A stretch of DNA of 64,000 nt from Cupriavidus cauae (GTDB lineage: Bacteria; Pseudomonadota; Gammaproteobacteria; Burkholderiales; Burkholderiaceae): NCBI RefSeq assembly GCF_008632125.1, contig NZ_VWRN01000053.1, positions 62,001 through 126,000 on the forward strand, in the 5' to 3' direction. Below the pieces are notes generated by a model that was not told the origin of the DNA, searched no databases, and saw nothing but the letters and a program-made list of their open reading frames with translations. Positions 18,643 to 26,832 of this stretch are shown here, piece by piece (positions within the stretch are counted from its first letter, which is position 1; each line of letters starts with the position of its first letter). The position numbers and the translations under genes were made by a program.

Positions 18643-19116
18643 TCAGGCTCGCGGCGCAAACACGCGGATCTGGTCGTCCCAGCCGTTGGGCCAAGGGCGG
18701 CGCATCACCTGCTCCAGCACAGCCCCGGGCGTGCTGATCAGTCGCTCGACGACCTCCGGTGCCAACAGAGTCAGCCGCATCACGCGACGCACCTGGGTGA
18801 CGTCAATGTCTTCGGCCTCGGCGATGTCGGCCACGGACGCCACCCGCTGTTCGTCCAGCAAGCGTTGCCAGTGATACGCCAGACCCAGCGCGCGCATCAA
18901 CGCGGAGTCCTGCGCAGCCTCGCGGGCCAGACGTTCCTGGTGCGCCTCCTCCGAGAACGCCTGCGGCGCGTCAAGCGGTGTGATGACCTGCTTCTTCAGA
19001 CCACGGCGCACAAGCGTCCAGGGCAGAAAGGTTTCGATCTGCACGCCGCCAGCGGGCAGCGGCGTCTGATACGTCACGGGCTCGCCTTTGGCCCGGCCGC
19101 GATGCTTGAGACTCAT
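18643..19116 (-). CDS. Recombinase-associated HTH-like protein (last gene of recombinase operon)
   Basis: A 157-residue protein of unknown function. The middle (LGLAYHWQRLLDEQRVASVADIAEAEDIDVTQVRRVMRLTLLAPEVVERL, here cited only in part: LAYHWQRLLDEQRVASVADI) resembles the DNA-binding part of KorB/ParB-like proteins: a helix, a loop, then an HTH (IAEAEDIDVTQVRRVM). The next gene upstream has the same architecture with low identity, so the pair looks like an old duplication. Its ATG overlaps the previous stop (ATGA). Such genes commonly accompany serine recombinases plus DUF2924 in proteobacterial elements; an accessory DNA-binding role is inferred. Confidence 0.7.
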   Translation of the reverse strand: MSLKHRGRAKGEPVTYQTPLPAGGVQIETFLPWTLVRRGLKKQVITPLDAPQAFSEEAHQERLAREAAQDSALMRALGLAYHWQRLLDEQRVASVADIAEAEDIDVTQVRRVMRLTLLAPEVVERLISTPGAVLEQVMRRPWPNGWDDQIRVFAPRA

Positions 19117-19484
19117 GCCTCCTCCTCAAAACTGGCCATGAGCTGGCGCTGGCCCTGCCAGTCGACCATCAGGCGGTTTCGCTGAAACCACATCAGGGTC
19201 AGACGGCGCGGCTGCTTGCCCGCCATGAACTGCTCAATGATGTCGGGGGCCAGCAGGGTCAGGCGCAGCAGTTCGTTGACCACCGAATGGTGCAGTTTCT
19301 CGGCCCGCGCAATGGCGGACCCGCTCGCCATTGCGCCGGTGTCCAGCAGGTGCTGCCAGTAGAAGGCGCGCGCCAGTCCGTCGATCAGCGTGACGTCGTA
19401 GACGTCCCGGTCGTCGCTGGCCACACGTTGGACGCCACGGCGGCGGAACACCAACGGCACGAAGGTTTCCAAAGACTCGTCCAT
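19113..19484 (-). CDS. Recombinase-associated HTH-like protein
   Basis: A 123-residue protein, MDESLETFVPLVFRRRGVQR at the start. It shares with its downstream neighbour the pattern ARAFYWQHLLDTGAMASGSAI then ARAEKLHHSVVNELLRLTLLAP, an HTH-like region. The C-terminus (LTLMWFQRNRLMVDWQGQR) is basic. The start codon overlaps the recombinase stop by one base (TGATG), implying translational coupling. Function unknown; an accessory factor or directionality factor for the recombinase is a reasonable guess. Confidence 0.7.
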   Translation of the reverse strand: MDESLETFVPLVFRRRGVQRVASDDRDVYDVTLIDGLARAFYWQHLLDTGAMASGSAIARAEKLHHSVVNELLRLTLLAPDIIEQFMAGKQPRRLTLMWFQRNRLMVDWQGQRQLMASFEEEA

Positions 19485-20863
19485 CAGGCCTCGACCTCCA
19501 GCATCTCGGCACCGATACTTCGCGGCGCGAATTCCTCGATCAAGGCGTTCCAGCCGATCTCGCGCCACTTCACCTTGATGCCCTGCACTTCGCCGACGTG
19601 GACGAGGTCGATGCGCTCGATCATCAGGTTGGCGATGCGGTGACGCTCGACCGGGAACAACTGATCCCACACGTCGTTGAGCCGTCCCATCGCCATTACC
19701 GTGGTGGCCTCGTCGATCTGAGCGCCATTGCGCTGGATATGGCGCACCACCGATGCGATGGATTCGGGGCTGGTCAGCACCGTGCGGATCTGGGCCACCA
19801 CCGCCGCCTCGATCTCAGGTGCAGGCAGGCGTTCGTAGCTCTTGCCCGGTGCCCCGAACCGGCTTTCCGACTTGGACACGTAGTAGTGGTACTTGCGCCC
19901 GTTCTTGCGCGAGTAGGTCGGGTACATCCGTTCGCCCGAGGGGGCGTACAGCAGGCCGCGCAGCAAGGCGTCAGTACGCGACCTGATCTTGGTTTCCACC
20001 GACCGTGCGTGCCCATCCCTGGCCAGCACCGCGTGAACCCTGTCCCACAGCTCCCGGTCGATGATCGGCAGGTGAGCGCCGGGGTACCAGTTCCCTTTGT
20101 GCGACAACTCCCCCAGGTAGATGCGGTTGCGCAGCAGCTTGTGCAGGTACTTTTTGTCGATACGCGTGCCGTTGCGGGTCTGGCCCTCCTGCGTCGTCCA
20201 GGCCTTGGTCGTGATGCCGTCGGCGGTGAGATTGACGGCGATCTGGGTTGGAGAACCAATGGTCAGCATCTCCTCGAAGATGCGACGCACCACTGCCGCC
20301 TCGGCCTCGTTGATGACCAACAGGCGGTTGTCGACGTCGTAACCCAGGGGCGGGACGCCACCCATCCACATCCCCTTGCGCTTGGCGGCGGCGATCTTGT
20401 CGCGGATGCGCTCGCCGGTGACCTCGCGCTCAAACTGGGCGAAGGACAGCAGGACGTTGAGCATCAACCGGCCCATCGAGGTGGTGGTGTTGAACTGCTG
20501 GGTGACCGACACAAAGGACACCTCGTGGCGTTCGAACACTTCGACCATCTTGGAGAAGTCGGCCAAGCTGCGCGTCAGGCGGTCGATCTTGTAGACCACC
20601 ACGATGTCGATCTGGCCGCGCTCGATATCCGCCATCAGGCGTTTCAGCCCCGGCCGATCCGTGTTGCCGCCAGAGAAGCCGGGGTCGTCGTAGTCGTCGG
20701 CCACCGAGATCCAACCCTCGGATCGCTGGCTGGCGACGTAAGCATGGCCCGCCTCCTTCTGCGCGTCTATGGAGTTGAACTCCTGGTCAAGCCGTTCATC
20801 CGAGGACACCCGGCAGTAGACGGCGCAGCGCTTGCGGGCGCGGGTAGCGGCAATCTCGCTCAT
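19484..20863 (-). CDS. Large serine site-specific recombinase
   Basis: A 459-residue resolvase/invertase-type recombinase. The catalytic serine is Ser20 or its neighbour in CAVYCRVSSDERLDQEFNSI; VYKIDRLTRSLADF and the following helix complete the resolvase domain (to about residue 150). A recombinase domain follows (GVPPLGYDVDNR... NRIYLGELSHKGNWYPG), then a coiled region. The zinc-ribbon region (LLYAPSGERMYPTY) lacks the usual cysteines. I start at MSEIAATRARKR, whose ATG overlaps the DUF2924 stop. Probably integrated or excised the prophage-like part of the island; its att sites were not identified. Confidence 0.9.
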   Translation of the reverse strand: MSEIAATRARKRCAVYCRVSSDERLDQEFNSIDAQKEAGHAYVASQRSEGWISVADDYDDPGFSGGNTDRPGLKRLMADIERGQIDIVVVYKIDRLTRSLADFSKMVEVFERHEVSFVSVTQQFNTTTSMGRLMLNVLLSFAQFEREVTGERIRDKIAAAKRKGMWMGGVPPLGYDVDNRLLVINEAEAAVVRRIFEEMLTIGSPTQIAVNLTADGITTKAWTTQEGQTRNGTRIDKKYLHKLLRNRIYLGELSHKGNWYPGAHLPIIDRELWDRVHAVLARDGHARSVETKIRSRTDALLRGLLYAPSGERMYPTYSRKNGRKYHYYVSKSESRFGAPGKSYERLPAPEIEAAVVAQIRTVLTSPESIASVVRHIQRNGAQIDEATTVMAMGRLNDVWDQLFPVERHRIANLMIERIDLVHVGEVQGIKVKWREIGWNALIEEFAPRSIGAEMLEVEA

Positions 20864-21309
20864 CGGGCACCTCCCTTGCTCAGGCCAAAGAACAGCGGCC
20901 CAGACCAGTGCGCGCCGGTGATGTGGCGGGCCACCGCTGTCAAGCTCTTGAAATTGCGCCCCTGGTACTCGAACAGCCCCTCGGCGGTGACTGTCACCCG
21001 GTGCTCGCGTTCGCCCCATTCGCGCAGCAGGATCGTGCCCGGCGCGAAATCGAACTCGCGCGGCTTGGCCCGCAACTTGATCTTGGAGTGTTTCGCGCCG
21101 ATGGCTTCCAGACGCTGGCGGGTTGCGGGCGCGAGGCCACCAAAGGCCTCCTCCTGTAGCTTGTAGGCGATCCGGGACTCGACGTGGGTGCGGTTGGGGT
21201 AGTCCGGGCGGCGCGGGAAATACCGATCCCAGACCGTCCAGAGCTCGGACATTGGCAGGCACGCCAGTTCCGCGATCCGCGCGGCGACGGATGCTTGTTT
21301 TTCGTTCAT
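20860..21309 (-). CDS. DUF2924 protein
   Basis: A 149-residue protein of the DUF2924 family, usually found directly before serine recombinases as here. Typical stretches are LWTVWDRYFPRRPDYPNRTH, ESRIAYKLQEEAFGGL and ILLREWGEREHRVTVTAEG. The family is thought to assist recombination or bind DNA; no activity is established. The ATG at 21309 has GAGGAG upstream and overlaps the preceding stop (TGATG). A GTG one codon upstream is also possible. Confidence 0.88.
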   Translation of the reverse strand: MNEKQASVAARIAELACLPMSELWTVWDRYFPRRPDYPNRTHVESRIAYKLQEEAFGGLAPATRQRLEAIGAKHSKIKLRAKPREFDFAPGTILLREWGEREHRVTVTAEGLFEYQGRNFKSLTAVARHITGAHWSGPLFFGLSKGGAR

Positions 21310-21500
21310 CACAACTTCTCCTCTTGATAGGGGGTTGTATGAACGCGCTGGTCGGGCAGGAAGCCAAGGCCAACTGCTCTCTGTTTTGGCTCATCCGCGA
21401 CGAGGGTGCGGACGATGGCGGCCGCAAGGATGGCGGCGATTTCGCCAGCACGGGCGCTGGCGCTCATCTCCGTGGGAGATGCGAGTTCGAGGTTCTTCAT
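21309..21500 (-). CDS. Small protein heading the recombinase operon
   Basis: A 63-residue protein with a central helix (MSASARAGEIAAILAAAIVR). Small proteins with this kind of segment commonly precede DUF2924 genes in other elements. The C-terminal 20 residues (LGFLPDQRVHTT...) are encoded by a copy of a 30-bp repeat found six times in this island. The start (MKNLELASPTEM) was chosen over an in-frame codon 7 residues upstream. Overlapping stops and starts join it to DUF2924. Confidence 0.6.
   Translation of the reverse strand: MKNLELASPTEMSASARAGEIAAILAAAIVRTLVADEPKQRAVGLGFLPDQRVHTTPYQEEKL
21339..21368 (-). repeat. 30-bp upstream element, copy 1 (before DUF2924)
   Basis: Minus-strand CTTGGCTTC, six variable bases, then GACCAGCGCGTTCAT. 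It ends 30 bases before the DUF2924 start. Here it lies inside the small upstream gene and encodes LGFLPDQRVH. See the other five copies; all are exactly 30 bp. Confidence 0.8.
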
Positions 21501-21603
21501 GACGGCTCCGAGGAATTGCAACCGTCAGGGATAGTGAGCCTGATCTTCCGAAGCGGATGGCAACGTAGGGTAATCAAGCCCGCCCGCAATGTATTTGTTG
21601 CGC

Positions 21604-21656
21604 GTTAACGAAACGATTGACAGCGCAGCCCTTGACCCTTACCATCCATCGTTAAC
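21604..21656 (+). promoter_or_regulatory. Promoter and flanking operator half-sites of the XRE/ImmA operon
   Basis: TTGACA (21617) and TACCAT (21640) are 17 bp apart. GTTAACGA (21604-21611) and its exact reverse complement TCGTTAAC (21649-21656) bracket this promoter, a good layout for autorepression by the XRE protein encoded next. The recombinase operon diverges from the same region. Confidence 0.6.
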
Positions 21657-21680
21657 TAATCACGCAATCAGGTCACAGTC

Positions 21681-21959
21681 ATGCCCTTTGGAGCATTCAT
21701 CCGCAAGAAGCGCGAAGAGAAAGGCATTCAGATGAATGACTTTGCGCGCCAGCTGGAGATATCACCCGCCTACTGGTCGCGCATCGAGCGCGACATGGAA
21801 AAACCGCCCAAGGACGAGCTGATCCGCAAGGCGGCCGAGATCCTTGGAATCAGCGCCGACGACGCTTTCGTCGAGGCCAGTCGCCTGCCGCCCGACATCC
21901 GCGATGATGTTGGCAACCTGGTTCGGATGTACCGCCGGAACGTGATGGAGAAGAAGTGA
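21681..21959 (+). CDS. XRE-family transcriptional regulator
   Basis: A 92-residue Cro/CI-type HTH protein. The HTH spans about residues 5-60 (IRKKREEKGIQMNDFARQL, then EISPAYWSRIERDMEKPP). The following gene encodes an ImmA/IrrE-type peptidase and starts right after its stop, the ImmR/ImmA pairing seen in mobile elements such as ICEBs1, where peptidase cleavage of the repressor triggers element induction. The same logic is inferred here for the divergent recombinase operon. Confidence 0.85.
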   Translation: MPFGAFIRKKREEKGIQMNDFARQLEISPAYWSRIERDMEKPPKDELIRKAAEILGISADDAFVEASRLPPDIRDDVGNLVRMYRRNVMEKK

Positions 21960-22772
21960 ATGGCGGTACTGACTCTCGACTACCGGTGCTGCGACCGGAA
22001 GCGCCCCCTGTACATCAAGCACATTGAGGTCGAACGCATCGCCGCGACCGCGCGCCAGCAACTGGTCGCGGACAGCATCGATGCCATTTCTTTCGACGCG
22101 CTGCGGCAGATCTCCGGCCTGAAGATCAACGGCATCGACTTCGCGCTGGAGGTCAGCACCGACTACGCCGTGCATGACGAGCAAGGCAACCACGTATTCG
22201 GCGTCTGTGAATTCGACCCCGCGATGCCCGACGCCGCGATGGTGTCCATCTCGCCCGTGGGGGAAAGTCTCAGCGAACTGCTAGCCCTCAGCACCTTGGC
22301 CCACGAACTGGGTCATGCCGTGTTCGACGCCCCCGGCTGGGTTGTCCAGGGCAGTAAGGGCCCCGGGTTGTTCGATGACATCGAACCGACGATGCAACGC
22401 GCCTACCGCACCACGACGCCGGACAGCGACCATCTGTCCAAGTCTCTATCCGCAAAACCAACGACGGAAGAACACTTCGCCGAGCTGCGCGCCAACGAGT
22501 TCATGGGCTCCTTGCTCGTGCCGCGCCAGCGCATCATCGCCGCCGTCGAAGAGCTTGCATCCGAGCACGACATCACCATCCATCGCCATCCCTCCACCGA
22601 TCCCGACCACCCCGGTACGGCGCTGCGCATCACGGCGGGCAGCGACACAGGCGTTTTCGACATGGAACGCTTCGAGAAAGCCTTGGCCGCGCGCTTCGGC
22701 GTCAATCGCCGGTTCATCCAAGTTCGCCTTAATCGCTACGGCCTCACGGGTCAGGAGGCCTCGATGCGCTGA
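21960..22772 (+). CDS. ImmA/IrrE-family metallopeptidase
   Basis: A 270-residue protein with the zinc motif HELGH in LSTLAHELGHAVFDAPG (about residue 115) and a third ligand candidate Glu in ELRANEFMGSLLVP. ImmA-type peptidases cleave the partner XRE repressor in response to DNA damage or quorum cues. It starts one base after the XRE stop, so the two are co-translated. The C-terminal ~60 residues include a winged-helix-like stretch (VNRRFIQVRLNRYGL). A terminator follows. Confidence 0.88.
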   Translation: MAVLTLDYRCCDRKRPLYIKHIEVERIAATARQQLVADSIDAISFDALRQISGLKINGIDFALEVSTDYAVHDEQGNHVFGVCEFDPAMPDAAMVSISPVGESLSELLALSTLAHELGHAVFDAPGWVVQGSKGPGLFDDIEPTMQRAYRTTTPDSDHLSKSLSAKPTTEEHFAELRANEFMGSLLVPRQRIIAAVEELASEHDITIHRHPSTDPDHPGTALRITAGSDTGVFDMERFEKALAARFGVNRRFIQVRLNRYGLTGQEASMR

Positions 22773-22795
22773 CCACCATTCAACTCGCCCGTGGA

Positions 22796-22820
22796 GCCGA
22801 CTTCGCGTCGGCATTTTTTG
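22796..22820 (+). terminator. Terminator after the ImmA-type gene
   Basis: GCCGAC and GTCGGC arms with a five-base loop followed by ATTTTTT, 24 bases after the peptidase stop. Confidence 0.75.
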
Positions 22821-22874
22821 AATCGCCCGATTAACTGTTCGCGCAATCACGCACTTTGTCAAAGGAACTTGCCC

Positions 22875-23294
22875 ATGCCAGCAGACCAAGCCTCGCTGCC
22901 ACGTGACCACACGCTGCGCGGCTTCGATGAGTTCGTCCGCGTGACCGATGGCGCAGATGCGTTCGACACCGATGCCTTTGATCGTGTCCTGCGCGGCTAC
23001 GCAACCCACGTGGGTGAGCCGGAACCGGTGCAGTTCTTCAATGGCAAGCGGCTCAAGCTCCCGCACATGGCGTCGTCCATCGAACTCACCGAAGCGCGCG
23101 CCAAGATCATCAAGCTGATGTGGGGGACCGAAGGAAGTGCCCCGCCCGTGATGTCGTGGAAAGAGGTGAATGGTTCCGTCACCGTCAACACCGGCTTCCA
23201 ATCCTTCGACGATGCCTTCGGCGACAAAGTAGCGCGTGAGGAGGTGATTGAGCTGGTTTCGCGCGGGAAATACCGGGTGAGGCGCAACACATAA
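22875..23294 (+). CDS. Hypothetical element protein
   Basis: A 139-residue protein with no family I recognise. It is acidic at the N-terminus (FDEFVRVTDGADAFDTDAF) and has a mixed alpha/beta middle (ELTEARAKIIKLMWGTEGSA). AAAGGAAC lies 7 bases before the ATG. It opens the plus-strand run of replication-type genes, though a terminator separates it from ImmA. Codon use looks like its neighbours. Confidence 0.65.
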   Translation: MPADQASLPRDHTLRGFDEFVRVTDGADAFDTDAFDRVLRGYATHVGEPEPVQFFNGKRLKLPHMASSIELTEARAKIIKLMWGTEGSAPPVMSWKEVNGSVTVNTGFQSFDDAFGDKVAREEVIELVSRGKYRVRRNT

Positions 23295-23379
23295 ACGCAC
23301 CCATAAATCGAACCAGACACGGCCCATAAACCCGTGCGGAGACTGCGATGTGCTCATTTCATACAGGAGGCACATCGAA

Positions 23380-23637
23380 ATGCAAACCCACTTCACCAAT
23401 GCAACATCTGGCCTGATCCCGGCCAAAACCGGTGCGCCACAGCGCATCGCCCTTGACGAAAACGAGCTGGCCATCCGCTGGGGGCTTTCCGTCAAGACCC
23501 TGCGCCGCTGGCGGCAGGAACAACTCGGCCCGGTCTTCTGCAAGCTCGGTGCCCGCGTCACCTACCTGATCTCCGAGGTCGAAGCCTTCGAGCGTCGCGT
23601 TTCGCGGCACTCGACCTTCACTCGTGCATACCAGTGA
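23380..23637 (+). CDS. Excisionase/AlpA-like HTH protein
   Basis: An 85-residue MerR-like wHTH protein: LDENELAIRWGLSVKTLRRW, then REQ-type linker and LGPVFCKLGARVTYLISEVEAFE. This matches AlpA/excisionase-type DNA-binding proteins of prophages and islands. AGGAGG precedes the ATG. It resembles the HTH proteins at 56,717 and 58,565, which also combine W-x-[IV]-S-x-x-T-L-[RE]-R-W with a tyrosine or valine-rich wing. Role as directionality factor or regulator is inferred. Confidence 0.8.
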   Translation: MQTHFTNATSGLIPAKTGAPQRIALDENELAIRWGLSVKTLRRWRQEQLGPVFCKLGARVTYLISEVEAFERRVSRHSTFTRAYQ

Positions 23638-23648
23638 GGAGAGCGGCC

Positions 23649-24131
23649 ATGAGCGATCTGACCATTTTTCCCGCCGACCTCGCTGCCATGAGCACCGTCC
23701 AGTTGGTGGCGCTGCCGATTACCGATTTCGTCGCTGCAGAGCGCAATGTCGACGAGGCCACTGCTTACCTCAAGCAGCTGCGTGCCAAGCTGGATGCCGC
23801 CAAGCTCCAGCGCTACGGCGAGCAGGCCCGTAGCGCGCTGCGGGATTCCGGCCGCGACTTCGGAACCGCCCACGTCAGCGACGGTGCGCTGCACGTGAAG
23901 TACGAGCTCCCCAAAAAGGTGACCTGGAGCCAGACCATCCTCAAGGAGATGGCCCAGCGTATTGCCGCCTCGGGCGACAAGGTCGAGGACTACATCGACA
24001 TCAAGTTGTCGGTGTCCGAGTCCCGCTACACCAACTGGCCCACGGCGCTGCAGGAGCAGTTCGCCGCCGCGCGCACGGTCGAGGAAGGCAAGCCGACCAT
24101 CACCCTGACGCTCGATGGGGGTGCCGCATGA
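23649..24131 (+). CDS. Hypothetical phage/element protein upstream of the Sak4-like ATPase
   Basis: A 160-residue protein, MSDLTIFPADLAAMSTVQLV at the start, with a coiled-coil helix (VDEATAYLKQLRAKLDAAKL) and a segment KKVTWSQTILKEMAQRIAASG. It overlaps the ATPase start by four bases (ATGA), so it is part of the same operon, probably the DNA recombination/replication module. I do not recognise a named domain. Confidence 0.7.
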   Translation: MSDLTIFPADLAAMSTVQLVALPITDFVAAERNVDEATAYLKQLRAKLDAAKLQRYGEQARSALRDSGRDFGTAHVSDGALHVKYELPKKVTWSQTILKEMAQRIAASGDKVEDYIDIKLSVSESRYTNWPTALQEQFAAARTVEEGKPTITLTLDGGAA

Positions 24132-24976
24132 AAAAGCTCCCCATTGTGTCCGCCGTCGAGCGGATGGCCGAGCGCAAGGGCGTGAAGCTGCTGATGCTGG
24201 GCAAGTCCGGCATCGGCAAAACCACGCGGCTCAAAGACCTCGACCCGGCCACCACGCTGTTCCTCGACATCGAGGCCGGTGACTTGGCGGTGGCCGACTG
24301 GCCGGGCGACACCATCCGCCCGGCTTCGTGGCCGGAGAGCCGCGACTTCTTCGTGTTCCTCGCGGGCCCGGACAAGTCGCTGCCGCCGGAGGCAGCCTTT
24401 TCGCAGGCGCACTACGACCACGTCATCGAGAAGTTTGGAGACCCGGCGCAACTCGACCGCTACCAGACCTTCTTTCTCGATTCGATCACCCAGCTGTCCC
24501 GCCAGTGCTTCGCGTGGTGCAAGACGCAGCCGGGTGCCGTCAGCGACCGATCCGGCAAGCCCGACCTGCGCGCGGCCTATGGCCTGCTCGGCCAGGAAAT
24601 GATCAGCGCATTGACCCACTTGCAGCACGCACGCGGCAAGAACGTGGTGTTCGTGGCGATCCTCGACGAGCGGCTCGATGACTACAACCGCAAGGTGTTC
24701 GTCCCGCAGATCGAAGGCAGCAAAACCAGCCTGGAGCTGCCCGGCATCGTCGACGAGGTCGTGACGCTGGCCGAGATCAAGGCCGAGGACGGCAGCACCT
24801 ACCGCGCCTTCGTCACCCACACCGTCAATCCCTACGGCTTTCCGGCCAAAGACCGCAGCGGTCGCCTCGACCTGCTGGAGCCGCCGCATCTCGGCGCGCT
24901 GATCGCCAAGTGCGCAGGCGCTTCCGCCGTGCCTGCCAGCGCCGCCACCCCCGCACACATCGAATCTCAGGAGTAA
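24128..24976 (+). CDS. Sak4-like phage ATPase (single-strand annealing/RecA-like)
   Basis: A 282-residue RecA-fold ATPase. Walker A is GKSGIGKTT (residues 25-33), LFLDIEAGDLAV and FLDSITQLS are the strand/Walker B regions. Phage Sak4-type proteins with this short RecA core promote annealing or strand exchange and are encoded next to an SSB. The next gene fits that SSB position. The Ala-rich C-terminus is probably flexible. An alternative is a generic phage nucleotide-binding protein. Confidence 0.75.
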   Translation: MKKLPIVSAVERMAERKGVKLLMLGKSGIGKTTRLKDLDPATTLFLDIEAGDLAVADWPGDTIRPASWPESRDFFVFLAGPDKSLPPEAAFSQAHYDHVIEKFGDPAQLDRYQTFFLDSITQLSRQCFAWCKTQPGAVSDRSGKPDLRAAYGLLGQEMISALTHLQHARGKNVVFVAILDERLDDYNRKVFVPQIEGSKTSLELPGIVDEVVTLAEIKAEDGSTYRAFVTHTVNPYGFPAKDRSGRLDLLEPPHLGALIAKCAGASAVPASAATPAHIESQE

Positions 24977-24981
24977 TCGCA

Positions 24982-25605
24982 ATGACCGCATGGAATGACT
25001 TCAACGACGCCGACGCCCAGCAATCCGGCTTTGATCTGATCCCCAAGGGCACCGTTGTCCCTGTGCGCATGACACTCAAGCCCGGTGGTTACGACGACCC
25101 GTCGCAGGGCTGGGGCGGCGGCTACGCCACCGAGTCTTTCGAGACCGGCTCGATCTACCTCGCCGCCGAATTCGTGGTCACTGCTGGCGACCACGCCAAA
25201 CGCAAGATGTGGTCGAACATCGGTCTGCACTCCAAGAAGGGGCCAACCTGGGGCCAGATGGGACGCAGCTTCATTCGTGCGGCGCTCAACAGCGCCCGCA
25301 ACGTCCACCCGCAGGACAACAGCCCACAGGCTTCTTCTGCGCGCCGCATCCAGGGCTTCCACGAACTGGATGGCCTGGAGTTCCTCGCCCGCGTCGACAT
25401 CGAGAAGGACGGCAAGGGCCAGGACCGCAACGTGGTCAAAGTAGCGGTCGAACCCGACCACCCCGACTACGCAAAGTTGATGGGCGTGCCGACCAAGGCT
25501 GCAGGCGGCGGCACTTCCGGGGCTCCGGCGCAGGCAGCACCCGCGTACCAAGCACCGGCTCCGCAACGCGCACCCGTGACGGGCAAACCGTCGTGGGCGC
25601 AGTGA
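24982..25605 (+). CDS. Probable phage ssDNA-binding protein
   Basis: A 207-residue protein with a beta-rich N-terminal part (DLIPKGTVVPVRMTLKPGG, then TGSIYLAAEFVVTAGDHAKR) and a low-complexity Pro/Ala/Gly/Gln tail ending in SWAQ, resembling SSB-type proteins where a flexible tail ends in a partner-binding tip. It starts five bases after the Sak4-like gene. The family (phage DUF669-like or similar) is inferred from layout and fold hints, not a firm match. Confidence 0.65.
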   Translation: MTAWNDFNDADAQQSGFDLIPKGTVVPVRMTLKPGGYDDPSQGWGGGYATESFETGSIYLAAEFVVTAGDHAKRKMWSNIGLHSKKGPTWGQMGRSFIRAALNSARNVHPQDNSPQASSARRIQGFHELDGLEFLARVDIEKDGKGQDRNVVKVAVEPDHPDYAKLMGVPTKAAGGGTSGAPAQAAPAYQAPAPQRAPVTGKPSWAQ

Positions 25606-25616
25606 GGGAGGTGGCC

Positions 25617-26471
25617 ATGAACGCATCCATCCTCACTGCCAGCCACTACGGCGTCGTCCATTTCGGCGATCTCGACTGCGAGGCGGTTGTGCTCACCACC
25701 GGCGAGCGCGGCTACGTCCGCAAGGAACTGGCCAAGCTTCTCGGTTTTCACGAATCGCACAAGGGTGGCCGTTTCGCCCGTTTTCTGGCTGACATTGCAC
25801 CTAACTCATTGTCTCTATTGGAGAAATCATCCGGGCCGATTTTGCTGCCATCGGGACGCCAGACCCAGTTCTTCCCTGCAGGCATCATCGCGGACGTGGC
25901 CACCTCCGTGGTGGACGCAGCCATTGCAGGCACGCTGCACCGCGCACGCCAGGGCATCGTCGGTAACTGCCTGACGATCATGCGCGCTCTTGCCACCACT
26001 GGCGAGGTCGCGCTGATCGACGAGGCCACTGGCTACCAGCACCACCGCGCACCGGATGCGCTGCAGGAGCTGATCTCCAAGTTGCTGCGCCAGTCCTGCG
26101 CATCGTGGGAGCGCCGCTTCCATCCGGACTACTACCGCGCCATCTATCGGTTGTTCGGCTGGAAGTATCAGGGCCACGACCAGAACCCTCCGCATGTCGT
26201 CGGCCAGATCACGCTGCGCTGGGTCTACGGGCCGGTGCTGCCAGAGGACTTGCTGGGCGAGATCCGCAATCGCAAGGGCATCTCGCAGAAGCACCACCAG
26301 TGGCTGTCCGATCAGGGACTCGCGCATTTGGAATCGCAGATTCACGCGGTCACGGCGATTGCGCGCAGCTCGATGAGCTATCCCGACTTCAAGCGCCGCT
26401 GCGAGGCCGCCTTTGCTGGCGCTGCCCTGCAGTTGGGCCTGCTGCTCGATGAACTCGAGGAGGGGGCGTGA
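25617..26471 (+). CDS. P63C-domain protein
   Basis: A 284-residue protein with an N-terminal region (VVHFGDLDCEAVVLTTGERG) and a C-terminal P63C domain. That domain carries the phrase SWERRFHPDYYRAIYRLFGW and PHVVGQITLRWVYGPVLPEDL. P63C proteins are common in phages and islands and have no proven function. It sits between the SSB-like gene and the primase genes; a small overlapping gene follows. Confidence 0.85.
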   Translation: MNASILTASHYGVVHFGDLDCEAVVLTTGERGYVRKELAKLLGFHESHKGGRFARFLADIAPNSLSLLEKSSGPILLPSGRQTQFFPAGIIADVATSVVDAAIAGTLHRARQGIVGNCLTIMRALATTGEVALIDEATGYQHHRAPDALQELISKLLRQSCASWERRFHPDYYRAIYRLFGWKYQGHDQNPPHVVGQITLRWVYGPVLPEDLLGEIRNRKGISQKHHQWLSDQGLAHLESQIHAVTAIARSSMSYPDFKRRCEAAFAGAALQLGLLLDELEEGA

Positions 26472-26590
26472 AATGCTGGGTCATCACGGCGACCGAGGCT
26501 GGCGAACTGCTGCCACGCGCCTTCCACGATCCGACCCACTTCGAATGCCGGATGTGCGCGTGGCAAGACCGCTGCTGGAGGACAACATGA
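26468..26590 (+). CDS. Forty-residue Cys-rich protein resembling a nuclease C-terminus
   Basis: A GTG-started 40-residue reading that overlaps the P63C stop (GTGA) and the next ATG (ATGA), as real operon genes do. Its sequence includes HDPTHFECRMCAWQDRCW, with Cys3, 27, 30 and 36. This pattern resembles the C-terminal Cys cluster of phage PD-(D/E)XK exonucleases related to Cas4/RecB. No catalytic core is present, so it is either a leftover tail or a free-standing metal-binding mini-protein. Confidence 0.5.
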   Translation: MKCWVITATEAGELLPRAFHDPTHFECRMCAWQDRCWRTT

Positions 26591-26832
26591 GCAACGACAC
26601 GCAATTCATCGGTGGCGTCGAACCGATGATCGACGCCAAGCAGGCCGCTGCCGCACTGCGACTGCCGTACTACTGGTTTGCTGATCCGCAGATGCGCAGC
26701 AAGTACAAGATTCCCCACTACCTGATGGGCGGTCTGGTGCGCTATCGACCATCAGAACTGTCCGCGTGGGCCGCGCGCAGCACCGCCGCGCAGGGGCGCA
26801 ACGGGGACGCCGATGTTGAGGAGGCCGAATGA
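26587..26832 (+). CDS. Small HTH-like DNA-binding protein
   Basis: An 81-residue protein. MIDAKQAAAALRLPYYWFAD and the wing-like MGGLVRYRPSELSAWAA suggest an excisionase-type HTH. The start overlaps the stop of the Cys-rich mini-gene and its own stop overlaps the primase ATG, placing it firmly in the replication operon. It may guide the primase-helicase to an origin; that is inference. Confidence 0.7.
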   Translation: MSNDTQFIGGVEPMIDAKQAAAALRLPYYWFADPQMRSKYKIPHYLMGGLVRYRPSELSAWAARSTAAQGRNGDADVEEAE

